A DNA stretch of 64,000 bases from the NCBI RefSeq assembly GCF_021246465.1, contig NZ_JAHRHK010000003.1, positions 197,254 to 261,253 of the forward strand, read 5' to 3'. Within the stretch, counting starts at the first letter, position 1. Each line of letters starts with the position of its first letter. Positions 52,457 to 62,848 of this stretch are shown here, piece after piece. The position numbers were made by a program, and so were the translations under genes. The stretch comes from Nocardioides sp. R-C-SC26. GTDB lineage: Bacteria > Actinomycetota > Actinomycetes > Propionibacteriales > Nocardioidaceae. The notes under the pieces were generated by a model. It searched no databases. It was not told the origin of the DNA and saw only the letters and a list, made by a program, of their open reading frames with translations.

Positions 52457-53937
52457 TGCGCACGGCAATGCCCAGCTATTCACTATTCGAATATGAGCGT
52501 GACCTCGCAGGCGCAGAACTTGAAGCCCTAAGCGGACAGAGGTTGACCGCGGCAGATATCGCGGCGCGTCTAACTTTCGCCGCGTCAGTCGAGGGATTAC
52601 CGACCGAGCAGTTCCGGGTGGAGGCGCGCCACCACGCATTGCGGGGTACCCGTTCCACTCGGCAGGCGACAAGGTACCTGGTGCACGGACTGCATGAGTA
52701 CAAGGGAAAGTTCAACCCCCAGATGGCGCGCGCTCTGATTAACGCCGTCGACCCGTCAGCAACCTCCCTACTGGACCCATTCTGTGGATCAGGCACCACC
52801 GTCGTCGAAGGTCGCCGCCTCGGACTCAACGCCGCAGGAATCGATCAAAATCCGCTGGCGAGATGGATGGCCGAAGTAAAGGCGCAGACGCTTTCATATG
52901 CCGGCTTGACCGGCATCGCGTCCCGATTCGAGACGCTAGTGAGTAGCGTTTGTGAAGCGATGAAGGTCGCCCAGGATGGAGCGGAGGCACCAACGCCACC
53001 GCAAGTCGAGTCCCGGGATGACGTCTACCTCAGGACTTGGTTCCCCGAGCCTGTCCTCGCTGCCCTATGGGCGGGTCTCGCGATCATTGAGCAGGGTGAC
53101 GAGCCGCTTAGAGACGTCGCTCGACTTTGTTTGTCGAACATTATCAGGCAAGTGTCGTGGCAGCTTCCGGAAGACCTCCGTGTACGACGGCGTCCCCCCG
53201 ACTGGTGTTGGCCGAACGTGGCAGAGCACTTTTCGGTATCAGCAGATCGCGGCGCCCTCGCGCTGTCGGAACTAGAGACCATGCAAGGCACTGCCCTGGG
53301 AGAGGCGCGCATACTCTTTGGCTCCTCGCGAGAGCCGGAGACGGTCGGGCGTGCGTTTTATCCTGGGCGACGACTCGTTGTTACCTCACCCCCCTACGCG
53401 ACAGCGTTGCCGTATATCGACACGGACCGGCTATCGATCGTCCTGCTCGGTCTGGACTCTTCCGGCCAGCTTCGCAACCTTGAGCAGTCGTTGACCGGTA
53501 GCCGTGAGTGGAATGCAGCCGAGGCACGGGCATGGGCACGACGCAGGGCTGCCAACCAGGACGAGTTGCCCGCCGACCTTCAGGAGCTTCTCTCCCTCAT
53601 TGCCCAACGCAACGCAGACACGGGGGCGGGTTTCCGACGCGCCGCCGTTCCGAATCTCTTGTACCGATACTTCGCTCAGATGGCCGACACCCTGAGCGCG
53701 CTCAGGCTTCACCTGACGGCAGGCGAGGCCGCCGTTTTCGTAGTCGGTACCAATCGCACCGGTGCGGGCAACGCTCAAACTCTGATCGACACACCCGCTC
53801 TGCTGGCCTCGGTGGCGCGAACCCGTGGCTACTCGGTGGAGCGGATCTTGCCGTTCCAGACATGGGCGCGCTACGGCATGCATTCCCGTAATGCCGTCAA
53901 CTCGGAGAGCGCCGTAATTCTCAAAGCTGAGGCCTAG
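52453..53937 (+). CDS. DNA methyltransferase 2 of a putative type IIS R-M system
   Basis: 494 residues: YLVHGLHEYKGKFNPQMARALI, motif I LDPFCGSGTT (107-116) with AAGIDQNPLA, and motif IV TSPPYATALPYID (SPPY 312-315). The same motif order as the first enzyme, but with different intervening sequence, so the two are not a simple duplication and may modify different strands of one site. Start ATG 52453 overlaps the stop of methylase 1 (ATGA). Its TAG stop shares CTAG with the stop of the convergent nuclease. Confidence 0.88.
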   Translation: MMRTAMPSYSLFEYERDLAGAELEALSGQRLTAADIAARLTFAASVEGLPTEQFRVEARHHALRGTRSTRQATRYLVHGLHEYKGKFNPQMARALINAVDPSATSLLDPFCGSGTTVVEGRRLGLNAAGIDQNPLARWMAEVKAQTLSYAGLTGIASRFETLVSSVCEAMKVAQDGAEAPTPPQVESRDDVYLRTWFPEPVLAALWAGLAIIEQGDEPLRDVARLCLSNIIRQVSWQLPEDLRVRRRPPDWCWPNVAEHFSVSADRGALALSELETMQGTALGEARILFGSSREPETVGRAFYPGRRLVVTSPPYATALPYIDTDRLSIVLLGLDSSGQLRNLEQSLTGSREWNAAEARAWARRRAANQDELPADLQELLSLIAQRNADTGAGFRRAAVPNLLYRYFAQMADTLSALRLHLTAGEAAVFVVGTNRTGAGNAQTLIDTPALLASVARTRGYSVERILPFQTWARYGMHSRNAVNSESAVILKAEA

Positions 53938-55022
53938 TTGACGCCTTTGAGGGCACGATCAACGACGCTGTTTGGCGCGTACCCGTAGCGCTTTCCCTGA
54001 GCGCCGATGAATGCTGTGGCATACGCACTCAACTTGAAGTACTGGCTTGTACCCGCTGGCACTATCCGAAGCTCATAGTCGTACTCCCCGCGTCGACTCA
54101 AGACAGCGAGGTCTCCCGCGGAGGCCGCTCCAGTGTGTCGCAGTCGGCCAGTCCCGAGGCGGAAGTCACGATTATTCTCGGCTTCGAAGGTCACTCGGAC
54201 TTCTGACTGCTCACTCAAACTCACGAAGTTGACATTGATCAGGCATGAGTAAGTCGCTTTACGGCCCCTCCTGTTCCTAATGGTAAGAGGAGGAAAGAAA
54301 GAATACGAGTCAGTGGACAACCAAAAGTATTGTGACCCCTTACCCTCGTCAGTGCCGCGAGCGGCCTGGATTCTCGCAGTGTCTGCGTGACCGAGGGTCA
54401 CTATGAGCGACTCGAGAATATCCTGATTATCTTCTGGGGTCGGCTTTCGTGAGTCGCGACTACCTTCATCATAAAGCAAGTTCCATCGTGGGTCGTCTTC
54501 AGTGGCACTGTTGAGAGTGAACACGTCGAGTCCGCTGTGGAGTAGTCCTGCCATGACCCCATCCCAATCGAAATTGACTTTCGACGTGAGGTCGCTCGTC
54601 AGAGCCAGCGTGCTTTCCACGTTCCTTGCAATACCTGGGCCCGTGAAGTTTCCCGAGGTGATGACCAGCTTCTGCTTCCCATCGTCGGCCTTTGCGCCAT
54701 AGAGCTTGGAATGCATCATGTATCGGCGGTTTACGATATGGACGTCGACTCCGCAATCAAGGAGCGCATCTGTTAGCTGTCTGCTTGTCTGGTTCGTGCT
54801 CCTGGATCCGCCGAAAACGGCTGTGACGTGACGCCCGGTCGCGGTCAGAGCTCGGAAACGTTCATAAAAGGAAACACCACCGTTGAACGATCCGAAACCT
54901 GATACGACGAAGTAGTCCTCGGCACTGTCAGGCTTCTTCGGCCAGACATCGCTCAACACTTCAAAGAGATCGGTGGCTGAGCCTGTCTTGTAGAGATCAG
55001 GCTGCAGTGTGAACTGACTCAA
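53934..55022 (-). CDS. PLD-family restriction endonuclease, BfiI-like
   Basis: 362 residues. The N-terminal half has the single phospholipase-D motif: HSK with His104 and Lys106 in YMMHSKLYGA, then KLVITSGNFTGPG with Asn125 and NVES with Glu136. Such single-HKD nucleases dimerise to form one metal-independent active site. BfiI (358 aa, His105/Lys107) shares this length and position, with a C-terminal DNA-recognition domain; residues about 200-362 here would play that part. TTG 55022 has GGGAG 5 nt upstream. The gene is the most AT-rich in the window, a sign of recent acquisition. Confidence 0.8.
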   Translation of the reverse strand: MSQFTLQPDLYKTGSATDLFEVLSDVWPKKPDSAEDYFVVSGFGSFNGGVSFYERFRALTATGRHVTAVFGGSRSTNQTSRQLTDALLDCGVDVHIVNRRYMMHSKLYGAKADDGKQKLVITSGNFTGPGIARNVESTLALTSDLTSKVNFDWDGVMAGLLHSGLDVFTLNSATEDDPRWNLLYDEGSRDSRKPTPEDNQDILESLIVTLGHADTARIQAARGTDEGKGSQYFWLSTDSYSFFPPLTIRNRRGRKATYSCLINVNFVSLSEQSEVRVTFEAENNRDFRLGTGRLRHTGAASAGDLAVLSRRGEYDYELRIVPAGTSQYFKLSAYATAFIGAQGKRYGYAPNSVVDRALKGVN

Positions 55023-55238
55023 TGTCGCTCCCGGTGGTCCACGACGGCGAACTGCCTTCCCGCCGGCTCGCGCGAACTTACATCGTCATCCTGTCCGCCG
55101 AGGAGGTTTGACAGGCGGACACGGGTAGCGTCTCAAGATCGCCTCTCGGTGCCGTCCAGACAGACGGGAACCCGGCATGCGACCGCCCATTGGCACCGAT
55201 CCGCAAGCGTTGCGTTGTGCGCCGCCTAGGATGAGGGC
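55023..55238. other. intergenic region between endonuclease and 55239 gene
   Basis: Divergent spacer. On the right it contains CCTAGGATGAGGG, with TAGGAT 6 nt before ATG 55239. On the left only a GGGAG ribosome site for the nuclease is clear. An imperfect CCTGTCCGCCGAGG...TGACAGGCGGACACGG inverted repeat spans about 55098-55129. Confidence 0.45.
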
Positions 55239-55553
55239 ATGACGGGCGACCTGCCGCTGTTCAGCGGGGTAAGTGCTGTTCCCGAGCCACCACTTCCAAG
55301 TCCGCCCGCGGTCCCAGAGTGGCAGATTGGTCTGCTTAGGAAGGCCCTGGATGCGCGCGGCCTTGATGACATGACCGCCCGCAAGGCTGCGATCGACGCA
55401 GCTGTGGGCAGGCCAGTCGCCTCCCTTCGCGAATTGACGGCCGCCGAGGCGATGGGGGCACTCCGAGTTCTGGGCGAGGACCAAGCTGCCGCACAAAGAA
55501 CGCGTCGGACGTGGGACGACCGTGACGAGGACACGTGGATCGACCGGATGTAG
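55239..55553 (+). CDS. hypothetical protein (104 aa)
   Basis: A Pro-rich start (PEPPLPSPPAVPE) leads to WQIGLLRKALDARGLDDMTARKAAIDAAVGRPVASLRELTAAEAMGALRVL, the kind of small helical domain with GR...LTxxEA often seen in phage and plasmid DNA-metabolism proteins, and a charged tail (TWDDRDEDTWIDRM). Function not assigned. ATG 55239 follows TAGGAT by 6 nt. Confidence 0.6.
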   Translation: MTGDLPLFSGVSAVPEPPLPSPPAVPEWQIGLLRKALDARGLDDMTARKAAIDAAVGRPVASLRELTAAEAMGALRVLGEDQAAAQRTRRTWDDRDEDTWIDRM

Positions 55554-55801
55554 TTCGTCGCCGGGGCGGCCCGCCAGCGAGATAAGGGGTCTCTAGTCTC
55601 AGCTAGCCGTGTTTTCTGAAGATGTAGGGCCGGGCGTGATTTGGTCCGGAGGTAAATCGCGCCGCCACGTTCACTGACGCGCTCTCCGCGCTTTACGGGG
55701 CAAGTCGGTTGGGAGTTGTTGGATGCAGTGGAGGGGGCGTCCTAGCCTCGTCTCTCGACGGACCTCCTGCTAGGCAGGCCTTCCACCCTGCCCAACCATC
55801 T

Positions 55802-56383
55802 ATGTCCACGATCAGGGTTCGAGGTCCTATCCTTCTTCGCGTGATCAAAGAGGTGACCAACTCTGAGCTGGTCAAGTCCGGCAAGAACGCCAGTTGGCGA
55901 GTTCTCGACACCAAAGGCGGAAATGTTGCCGTCGGGTACTTCAGCAAGAAGGAACAGAACGCGCTGGAAGCCGCCCGACGGGCTGGCGTCGGGTATCTGC
56001 TGAGCCCGGGACGTCCAGGTAAGAGGTACTGGTCGTTTGAATCCAAGATCTACGAGACGTCCGATCATGAGCTGACTCCCGAAGACGTTGCCGCGTTGAT
56101 CAACGAGGTGGCGAACAAGCGTCGGATACGGCTAGCTAAGGCCCACTCGTTGCAGGCGATCGCCGAACAGATCGACACAAGGCCTAAGAGAGAGACCATC
56201 CCCACTGACGTCAAGGTGCAGGTTTGGCAGCGCGACGGCGGCAGGTGTGTGTCATGTGACTCGAACCGGAACATCGAGTTCGACCACATCATCCCGCTGT
56301 CTCTTGGTGGCGCGAACTCCTTTCGCAACCTTCAACTGCTCTGTGAGGATTGCAACCGCCGCAAGGGTGCAAGTCTGGGTTAG
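55802..56383 (+). CDS. HNH endonuclease
   Basis: 193 residues. The C-terminal HNH domain is complete: VKVQVWQRDGGRCVSCDSN, then IEFDHIIPLSLGGANSFRNLQLLCEDCNRRKG, with two CxxC zinc pairs and the catalytic DHI. The N-terminal about 120 residues (SELVKSGKNASWRVLDTKGGNVAVGYF; YWSFESKIYE) are of unknown type. It may be a second, modification-independent nuclease or a defence accessory; no methylase is adjacent. ATG 55802 is taken; a longer frame from 55709 adds low-quality sequence. Confidence 0.82.
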   Translation: MSTIRVRGPILLRVIKEVTNSELVKSGKNASWRVLDTKGGNVAVGYFSKKEQNALEAARRAGVGYLLSPGRPGKRYWSFESKIYETSDHELTPEDVAALINEVANKRRIRLAKAHSLQAIAEQIDTRPKRETIPTDVKVQVWQRDGGRCVSCDSNRNIEFDHIIPLSLGGANSFRNLQLLCEDCNRRKGASLG

Positions 56384-56461
56384 GTCGCTTGGCGGCCTTC
56401 GTGGTTCAGCCAGTTGCCCGGCAGCCGAGTCCCACTCTGGCGGTCTTAGTTCAGGAGTTCT

Positions 56462-56875
56462 ATGTATCCCGAAGGAAGTCAGATCACCCAGGCCCAGGCC
56501 AAGGCGTGGATCGGTGTAGGCGCAGACGAATACTCAGACATGTGCAAGGGGACGACGAGGGACACCGTTTGGGTCGTCAGGTCCCTGCCTATGTCAGACC
56601 TCCGGGACTTCGGTGGATGCCAGCAGCCCTCTGACTGGTTGCTGCAGAAGTTGCGGACTTCACCGGAGGAGCACGAGTACGATTACGTGGGCCTCATGGG
56701 CGCTCTTCGAGACGGCAACGCTGTCCCGCCCATTGCCGCCTTCTTTCACGACCGGACGGGGAGCTACCGCTTCACAGACGGTTTCCACCGCGTGGCGGCA
56801 GCCTCCGCACTTGGCTGGACGACCATTCTCGCGATCGTCCGTCCTGCCACACCTGACGAAAATTTCAGTACATAA
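56462..56875 (+). CDS. ParB/sulfiredoxin-like domain protein (137 aa)
   Basis: PPIAAFFHDRTGSYRFTDGFHRVAAASALGWTTILAIV shows the DGxHRxxAAxxLG box of ParB N-terminal/Srx-fold proteins, an active-site motif for CTP/ATP binding or nuclease action. The N-terminus contains ITQAQAKAWIGVGADEYSDMCK. It lacks HTH and partition domains, so it is not a full ParB. AGGAG is 5 nt before ATG 56462. Function unknown. Confidence 0.65.
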   Translation: MYPEGSQITQAQAKAWIGVGADEYSDMCKGTTRDTVWVVRSLPMSDLRDFGGCQQPSDWLLQKLRTSPEEHEYDYVGLMGALRDGNAVPPIAAFFHDRTGSYRFTDGFHRVAAASALGWTTILAIVRPATPDENFST

Positions 56876-57188
56876 CCAAGACGGGCCCGCTGCGCGGGCC
56901 CGTAGCCCGCTGGGCGAACGCGCTCTCGCTTCGCTTCGCGCGCGCCCAGCGCATCGGCCCACTAAGCAACAGCCCCAGCCCAACTGCATCGCCCCTATCC
57001 GTGCGTCGACGCGCCATGCCTGACACGCCCCAGGCGCGCCGGGCTCGCAACCTTTACGGCTCCGGAAACGAGTGGCCTTCGGCCTAGTGCCCGGCTTCCA
57101 CCACCGCGGTCCATCGACGGAACCTGCCACGCGACGCAACGCTGTCAACGCTGCACCTAGTCGCCTTCGGCGGCGTTGACAGCGCCGC
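56876..57188. other. 313-bp non-coding region with three strong hairpins (candidate terminator and replication origin)
   Basis: Palindrome ACGGGCCCGC-TGC-GCGGGCCCGT (56881-56903) likely ends the plus-strand operon. A second hairpin has arms GCTGGGCG/CGCCCAGC (56909-56950). A third has perfect arms CGCTGTCAACGC (57140-57151) and GCGTTGACAGCG (57173-57184), five bases from the replication-initiator stop. Structured DNA beside a rolling-circle initiator may be an origin. Confidence 0.5.
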
Positions 57189-58322
57189 TCAACCCGCGTG
57201 GCTGGGCGGCCCCGCCGACGCGGTGACGGAAACCAGGGACTGTGTGGCACTTTTGCGCTTGCGCGCCAACGCAGCCAGCAAGGCAGACGCTTCTTGATTC
57301 CGAGCCAAGCGCGCAGTGGCAGCCTCTCGAATTTCCGATTCACTCATCGGGAAGTTCTCACGAACCCACTTGAGTCGAGCCTCGCGCTGTCGAGCGCGAG
57401 TTAGACCGGTCAGCGACCAACCAGGACGGCTGCCGTCGCGGGACGGTCGAGAAACCGACACGACGTGAGAACGGGCGCCCCACTGCCGATGTAGGAGTGC
57501 GCCGCAAGCAAGCACCCGGTGTCTCCGTCTCTGACACCCAGGGCATCGGTGGCGACGCGCAGCGTGGTCCATCCGTCTCCAATGCTCAACGCCCGCCAGC
57601 GAGTGCCCACCTCCACCGTCAGCGACATCTTTGGTCAGATAGCCGACAGCCTTGGTGAGGTACCAAATGGTCCGCCCAGTTGCCTGATCAGCTCGCACGG
57701 GTCGACAGTCGACATTCGCGCCCCAACACACCGTGATTCCGTCATCCCCGCGTGCGGTCACCGCACCAACCAGGGCCGTAATCACCGGGACCGACCGACG
57801 CTTCTTGCCAGCCTGAACTACAGGCACCTTCTGCGCGTCCTTGGCCTCCACCCGGATCAGCACGTGAAGATGCAAGGCCCCACGTGCTTGCCACTCGCGT
57901 ACAGAGGCGAAGGCGAGCGAAGGCAGAAGCGCCCGCAACCGTGCCCGAGTCGCATCCCACAGTCGACCTGAGGCCGCGTTCCAGGCCACCTGGCCGGCGT
58001 AGTCATAGTCCGCTAGGTCAACTGGTACGCCGCGGAGGCCCGCATCAACCTCGTTGGAGTGGCGCTTCCCGCACTTGCAGAGATCTCGCTTGCCGGGCTC
58101 GCGAGGGACGTGGTGCACCGCACCGAACGACGGCGCGGTCAGAGTCAGGAGGAAGAATCGGTATCCCGTGCCGGCATCAAAGACACCGGATCGGATGATG
58201 CTCCGCCAGTCTCCGACGTGCAGTGCTGAGCACCCTTCACACTCCGCCTTCAGTCTGGAGCCGCAGCGCACCACGTGACCTGAGGGAGTCTCGAACGGAC
58301 GACGACATGCACGTGAAAGCAT
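57189..58322 (-). CDS. replication initiator protein (RepSA-like, HUH family)
   Basis: 377 residues. HUH motif HLHVLI (from residue 151) in WQARGALHLHVLIRVE, and a Tyr-containing motif YLTKAVGYLTKD (221-232) with the catalytic Tyr and Lys, as in pSAM2 RepSA rolling-circle initiators. Zinc-type cysteine pairs occur before (CGSRLKAECEGCS, CKCGKRH) and after (HRCPGCQRRRHRVLACG). It would nick the excised circle to start rolling-circle replication. ATG 58322 starts the conserved MLSRACRRPFE; ATG 58361 is also in frame. Confidence 0.88.
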   Translation of the reverse strand: MLSRACRRPFETPSGHVVRCGSRLKAECEGCSALHVGDWRSIIRSGVFDAGTGYRFFLLTLTAPSFGAVHHVPREPGKRDLCKCGKRHSNEVDAGLRGVPVDLADYDYAGQVAWNAASGRLWDATRARLRALLPSLAFASVREWQARGALHLHVLIRVEAKDAQKVPVVQAGKKRRSVPVITALVGAVTARGDDGITVCWGANVDCRPVRADQATGRTIWYLTKAVGYLTKDVADGGGGHSLAGVEHWRRMDHAARRHRCPGCQRRRHRVLACGALLHRQWGARSHVVSVSRPSRDGSRPGWSLTGLTRARQREARLKWVRENFPMSESEIREAATARLARNQEASALLAALARKRKSATQSLVSVTASAGPPSHAG

Positions 58323-58464
58323 CACCTCTAGCCCGAGTTCGAGCGCCGCCGTTCCGGCCATGGCCGCTTAAGAGCGCTACCCCCAGAATCACCCCCGCCG
58401 CGAACCGGATGGACCGTATGGACCGTCCGGCTCGCATGACCATCAGGGTTCCCACCCGACGAGT
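58323..58464. other. right-end spacer of the element
   Basis: Holds a short palindromic/direct repeat CCGGATGGACCGTATGGACC continuing to GTCCGG (near 58407-58432), between the initiator start and attR. It may contain arm sites for integrase or the rep promoter. Confidence 0.4.
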
Positions 58465-58515
58465 TCGTTCGGGACGAGGAGGCCGCAGGTTCAAATCCTG
58501 TCAGCCCGACCGATC
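58465..58515 (+). repeat. attR, 51-bp direct repeat of the tRNA-Pro 3' part
   Basis: Identical to 45952-46002. It lacks the 5' half of a tRNA, so it is not a second tRNA gene. Confidence 0.95.
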
Positions 58516-58530
58516 CGCACGGATACAGAA

Positions 58531-58559
58531 GAACCCCGGAGCCATGGGCTCCGGGGTTC
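58531..58559. terminator. bidirectional terminator downstream of attR
   Basis: GAACCCCGGAGCC (58531-58543), ATG, GGCTCCGGGGTTC (58547-58559), with AAGAA and TTCTT on the two sides. It is presumably the original tRNA-Pro terminator and also serves asd from the other strand. Confidence 0.85.
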
Positions 58560-58578
58560 TTCCGTCTGATGCGCGGGC

Positions 58579-60884
<2,306 letters not shown>

Positions 60885-60949
60885 CGGGTACTCCCTAGAT
60901 CGGGGAAGGAATCTCGGTGGTCGATTCTACGAGTCGAGGGCCGCCGACC

Positions 60950-61552
60950 TCAGTCGCTGTCCAAGACGGCCTCGGCCGCCTCGATGAGATCGATCTCGCG
61001 CGTGTCGAGCGTCTCCTCACGGTCGAGTCGATCGTGGGCGACGACGGAGAGCAGCGCGTTCAGCGCCGCGCCCGCGAGGTTGCCCCAGGAGGACACGTAG
61101 GAGAACTGCCACCACCACAGCGCCTCGTCGATGTCGCCCTGCCGGAAGTGCCGGAGGCCGTTCTCCAGGTCCGCGGCGATGCTGGTGAGGTCGTCGGAGA
61201 GCTGGCTGGCGACGACGTCGGGGGCGTAGGGGTCGAACACGAAGGCGTAGGTGTCGGCGTTGCCGAACATGTCGGCCAACCGGAGACGCATCTGGTCGAG
61301 GTCGGCCTCGGGCCCGACGTCGGGCTGGTACTCCGCGCGCGGGGTGAAGTCCTGCTGGACGCCGAGCCTCGCACCGGTGAGCAGCACCTGGCTGATCTCC
61401 AGCAGCAGCAGCGAGACGGCGCGCCCGGGGTCGGCCTCGCGGGCGATCTCGCGCAGGGCCAGCAGGAAGCTGGCCACAGAGTCGGCGATCTGCTGGGCGA
61501 AGTCCTCGGTGGCCGAGTCCGGCGGCGAGGAGTCCGACAGCTGGTCGGTCAT
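60950..61552 (-). CDS. DUF5063 domain-containing protein
   Basis: 200 residues, soluble and acidic, with DUF5063-like blocks FAQQIADSVASFLLALREIARE, YAFVFDPYAPDVVASQLSDDLTSIAADLENGLRHF and ALWWWQFSYVSSWGNLAGAALNALLSVV. Function unknown, but this family is regularly found next to recR in actinobacteria, as here. AGGAG lies 6 nt before ATG 61552. Confidence 0.85.
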   Translation of the reverse strand: MTDQLSDSSPPDSATEDFAQQIADSVASFLLALREIAREADPGRAVSLLLLEISQVLLTGARLGVQQDFTPRAEYQPDVGPEADLDQMRLRLADMFGNADTYAFVFDPYAPDVVASQLSDDLTSIAADLENGLRHFRQGDIDEALWWWQFSYVSSWGNLAGAALNALLSVVAHDRLDREETLDTREIDLIEAAEAVLDSD

Positions 61553-61634
61553 CGGATGCTCCTAGTGGTCAGGTCGGGCTGTGGGGCGGGAGTGGCTGAT
61601 CGGGCGGGCGTGGGACCCGCGACGACGTCGGGGC

Positions 61635-62231
61635 TCACTGTGCCGCGAGTCGGCCCGCGAAGGCACGCCCCAAGGTGACTTCGTCGGCGTACTCGAGGTC
61701 GCCACCGACGGGCAGGCCGCTGGCGAGGCGGGTGACACGCAGGCCCAGGGTCTTGAGCTGGCGGGTCAGGTAGGTCGCGGTCGCCTCGCCCTCGAGGTTC
61801 GGGTCGGTCGCGAGGATCACCTCGGTGATCCGGTCGTCGGCGAGCCTGCTCATCAGCTCGGTGATGTGGAGCTGCTCGGGCCCGATGCCGTCGATCGGGG
61901 ATATGGCCCCGCCGAGCACGTGGTAGCGGCCGCGGAACTCGCGCGTGCGCTCGATCGCCACGACGTCCTTGTACTCCTCGACGACACACAGCGTGGCCGG
62001 GTCGCGTCGCGGGTCACGACAGATCCGACACTGGTCGTCCTCGGAGACGTTGAAGCAGATCGAGCAGAACCGCACCTTGGCCTTGACCTCGATGAGGACG
62101 TCGGCGAGCCGACGGACGTCGACCGGGTCGGCCTGCAGCAGGTGGAAGGCGATGCGTTGAGCGCTCTTCGGCCCGACGCCGGGCAGGCGGCCGAGCTCGT
62201 CGATGAGGTCTTGGACGACGCCTTCGTACAC
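61635..62231 (-). CDS. recR: recombination mediator protein RecR
   Basis: 198 residues: HhH DNA-binding region [20 protein letters not shown], the C4 zinc finger [18 protein letters not shown] and the Toprim domain [28 protein letters not shown] ... [19 protein letters not shown]. It loads RecA onto SSB-coated gaps with RecO/F. GTG 62231 has TAGGCT (62238-62243) 6 nt upstream; leaderless. Confidence 0.97.
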   Translation of the reverse strand: MYEGVVQDLIDELGRLPGVGPKSAQRIAFHLLQADPVDVRRLADVLIEVKAKVRFCSICFNVSEDDQCRICRDPRRDPATLCVVEEYKDVVAIERTREFRGRYHVLGGAISPIDGIGPEQLHITELMSRLADDRITEVILATDPNLEGEATATYLTRQLKTLGLRVTRLASGLPVGGDLEYADEVTLGRAFAGRLAAQ

Positions 62232-62247
62232 GTCGCGAGCCTACGGC

Positions 62248-62634
62248 TCAGGCGCCAGGCAGCCCGGGCAACCCGCCGCCCATGCCGCCACCCAACCCGC
62301 CCGCCAGCGGACCGAGGGCGTGGGCGGCGGCCTGGTCGGCGGCACTCTTGGCATCGCGGAAGGCGGCGACGAGCAGGTCGGAGAGGTCGCCCAGAGACTC
62401 GGCGTCGGTTCCGTCGACCACGCCGGGCTGGATCCGGACCCCGAGCAGCTCGCCGATGCCGTTGATCGTGACGGCAACGGCGCCACCGCCGGCGGTGCCC
62501 TCGACCTCGGTCTCGGCCAGGCGCTGCTGGGCCTCCTCCATGCTCTGCTGCATCTGCTGGGCCTGCTCCAGCAGGCCGCCGAGGTCGAAGCCGCCGGCTC
62601 CGCCGAGCAGGCCTTCGAGGGGGTTCTGGCTCAT
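62248..62634 (-). CDS. YbaB/EbfC nucleoid-associated protein
   Basis: 128 residues: LLEQAQQMQQSMEEAQQRLAETEVEGTAGGGAVAVTINGIGELLGVRIQPGVVD and LSDLLVAAFRDAKSAADQ are the YbaB signatures; a Gly-rich tail ends the protein. It lies between dnaX and recR in the conserved dnaX-ybaB-recR order. ATG 62634 has AGGAA 7 nt upstream. Confidence 0.93.
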   Translation of the reverse strand: MSQNPLEGLLGGAGGFDLGGLLEQAQQMQQSMEEAQQRLAETEVEGTAGGGAVAVTINGIGELLGVRIQPGVVDGTDAESLGDLSDLLVAAFRDAKSAADQAAAHALGPLAGGLGGGMGGGLPGLPGA

Positions 62635-62680
62635 CTGGGATTCCTGTCGGTCGGGGTCGGGCTCGGAGATCGCGTGATCT

Positions 62681-62848
62681 CTCGTGTCGCGAGCACGAAG
62701 TAACTGGATGGTTCGCGTCGTCAGGGTGCGTGCATCGCAAGGCGGCCATCGCGCAGGGCTACCGGGTGTATCTCCAGCGATGCCAACGTAGCGAGGTGCG
62801 TGCCATGGCGGCGCCAACCGTCCATGAACTTCGTGCTCTCGGCACTAG
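62681..62848. repeat. 168-bp terminal-inverted-repeat element (copy 3)
   Basis: The left end CTCGTGTCGCGAGCACGAAG and the right end, in reverse complement CTAGTGCCGAGAGCACGAAG, continue as imperfect inverted repeats into GATGGTT/GACGGTT. The interior (GGTGCGTGCATCGCAAGGCG ... AGGTGCGTGCC) matches copies 1 and 2. The dnaX TAG stop (62845-62847) lies in the terminal CTAG. Confidence 0.75.

Larger units (their letters stand above)
45952..58515. mobile_element. AICE-type integrative element in tRNA-Pro(CGG), about 12.5 kb
   Basis: It is bounded by the 51-bp repeats at 45952-46002 and 58465-58515. Backbone: tyrosine integrase, excisionase, FtsK/SpoIIIE translocase, small membrane protein and an unknown, all on the minus strand in one overlapping operon, plus a HUH replication initiator at the right end. 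In the excised circle the initiator lies directly downstream of integrase across attP in the same orientation. This set (int, xis, tra, rep) is that of actinomycete integrative and conjugative elements such as pSAM2. The interior is visibly less GC-rich than the host, most of all at 53.9-55 kb. Cargo is restriction-modification and nuclease genes. Confidence 0.9.

Noticed and set aside
55709..55801. Longer N-terminus for the HNH protein
   Set aside because: The added 31 residues are Gly/Ser/Pro-rich without structure; the ATG at 55802 begins a more credible protein.
58465..58515. Possible second tRNA-Pro
   Set aside because: Only the 3' part of the tRNA is present, with no 5' acceptor or D arm; it is attR.
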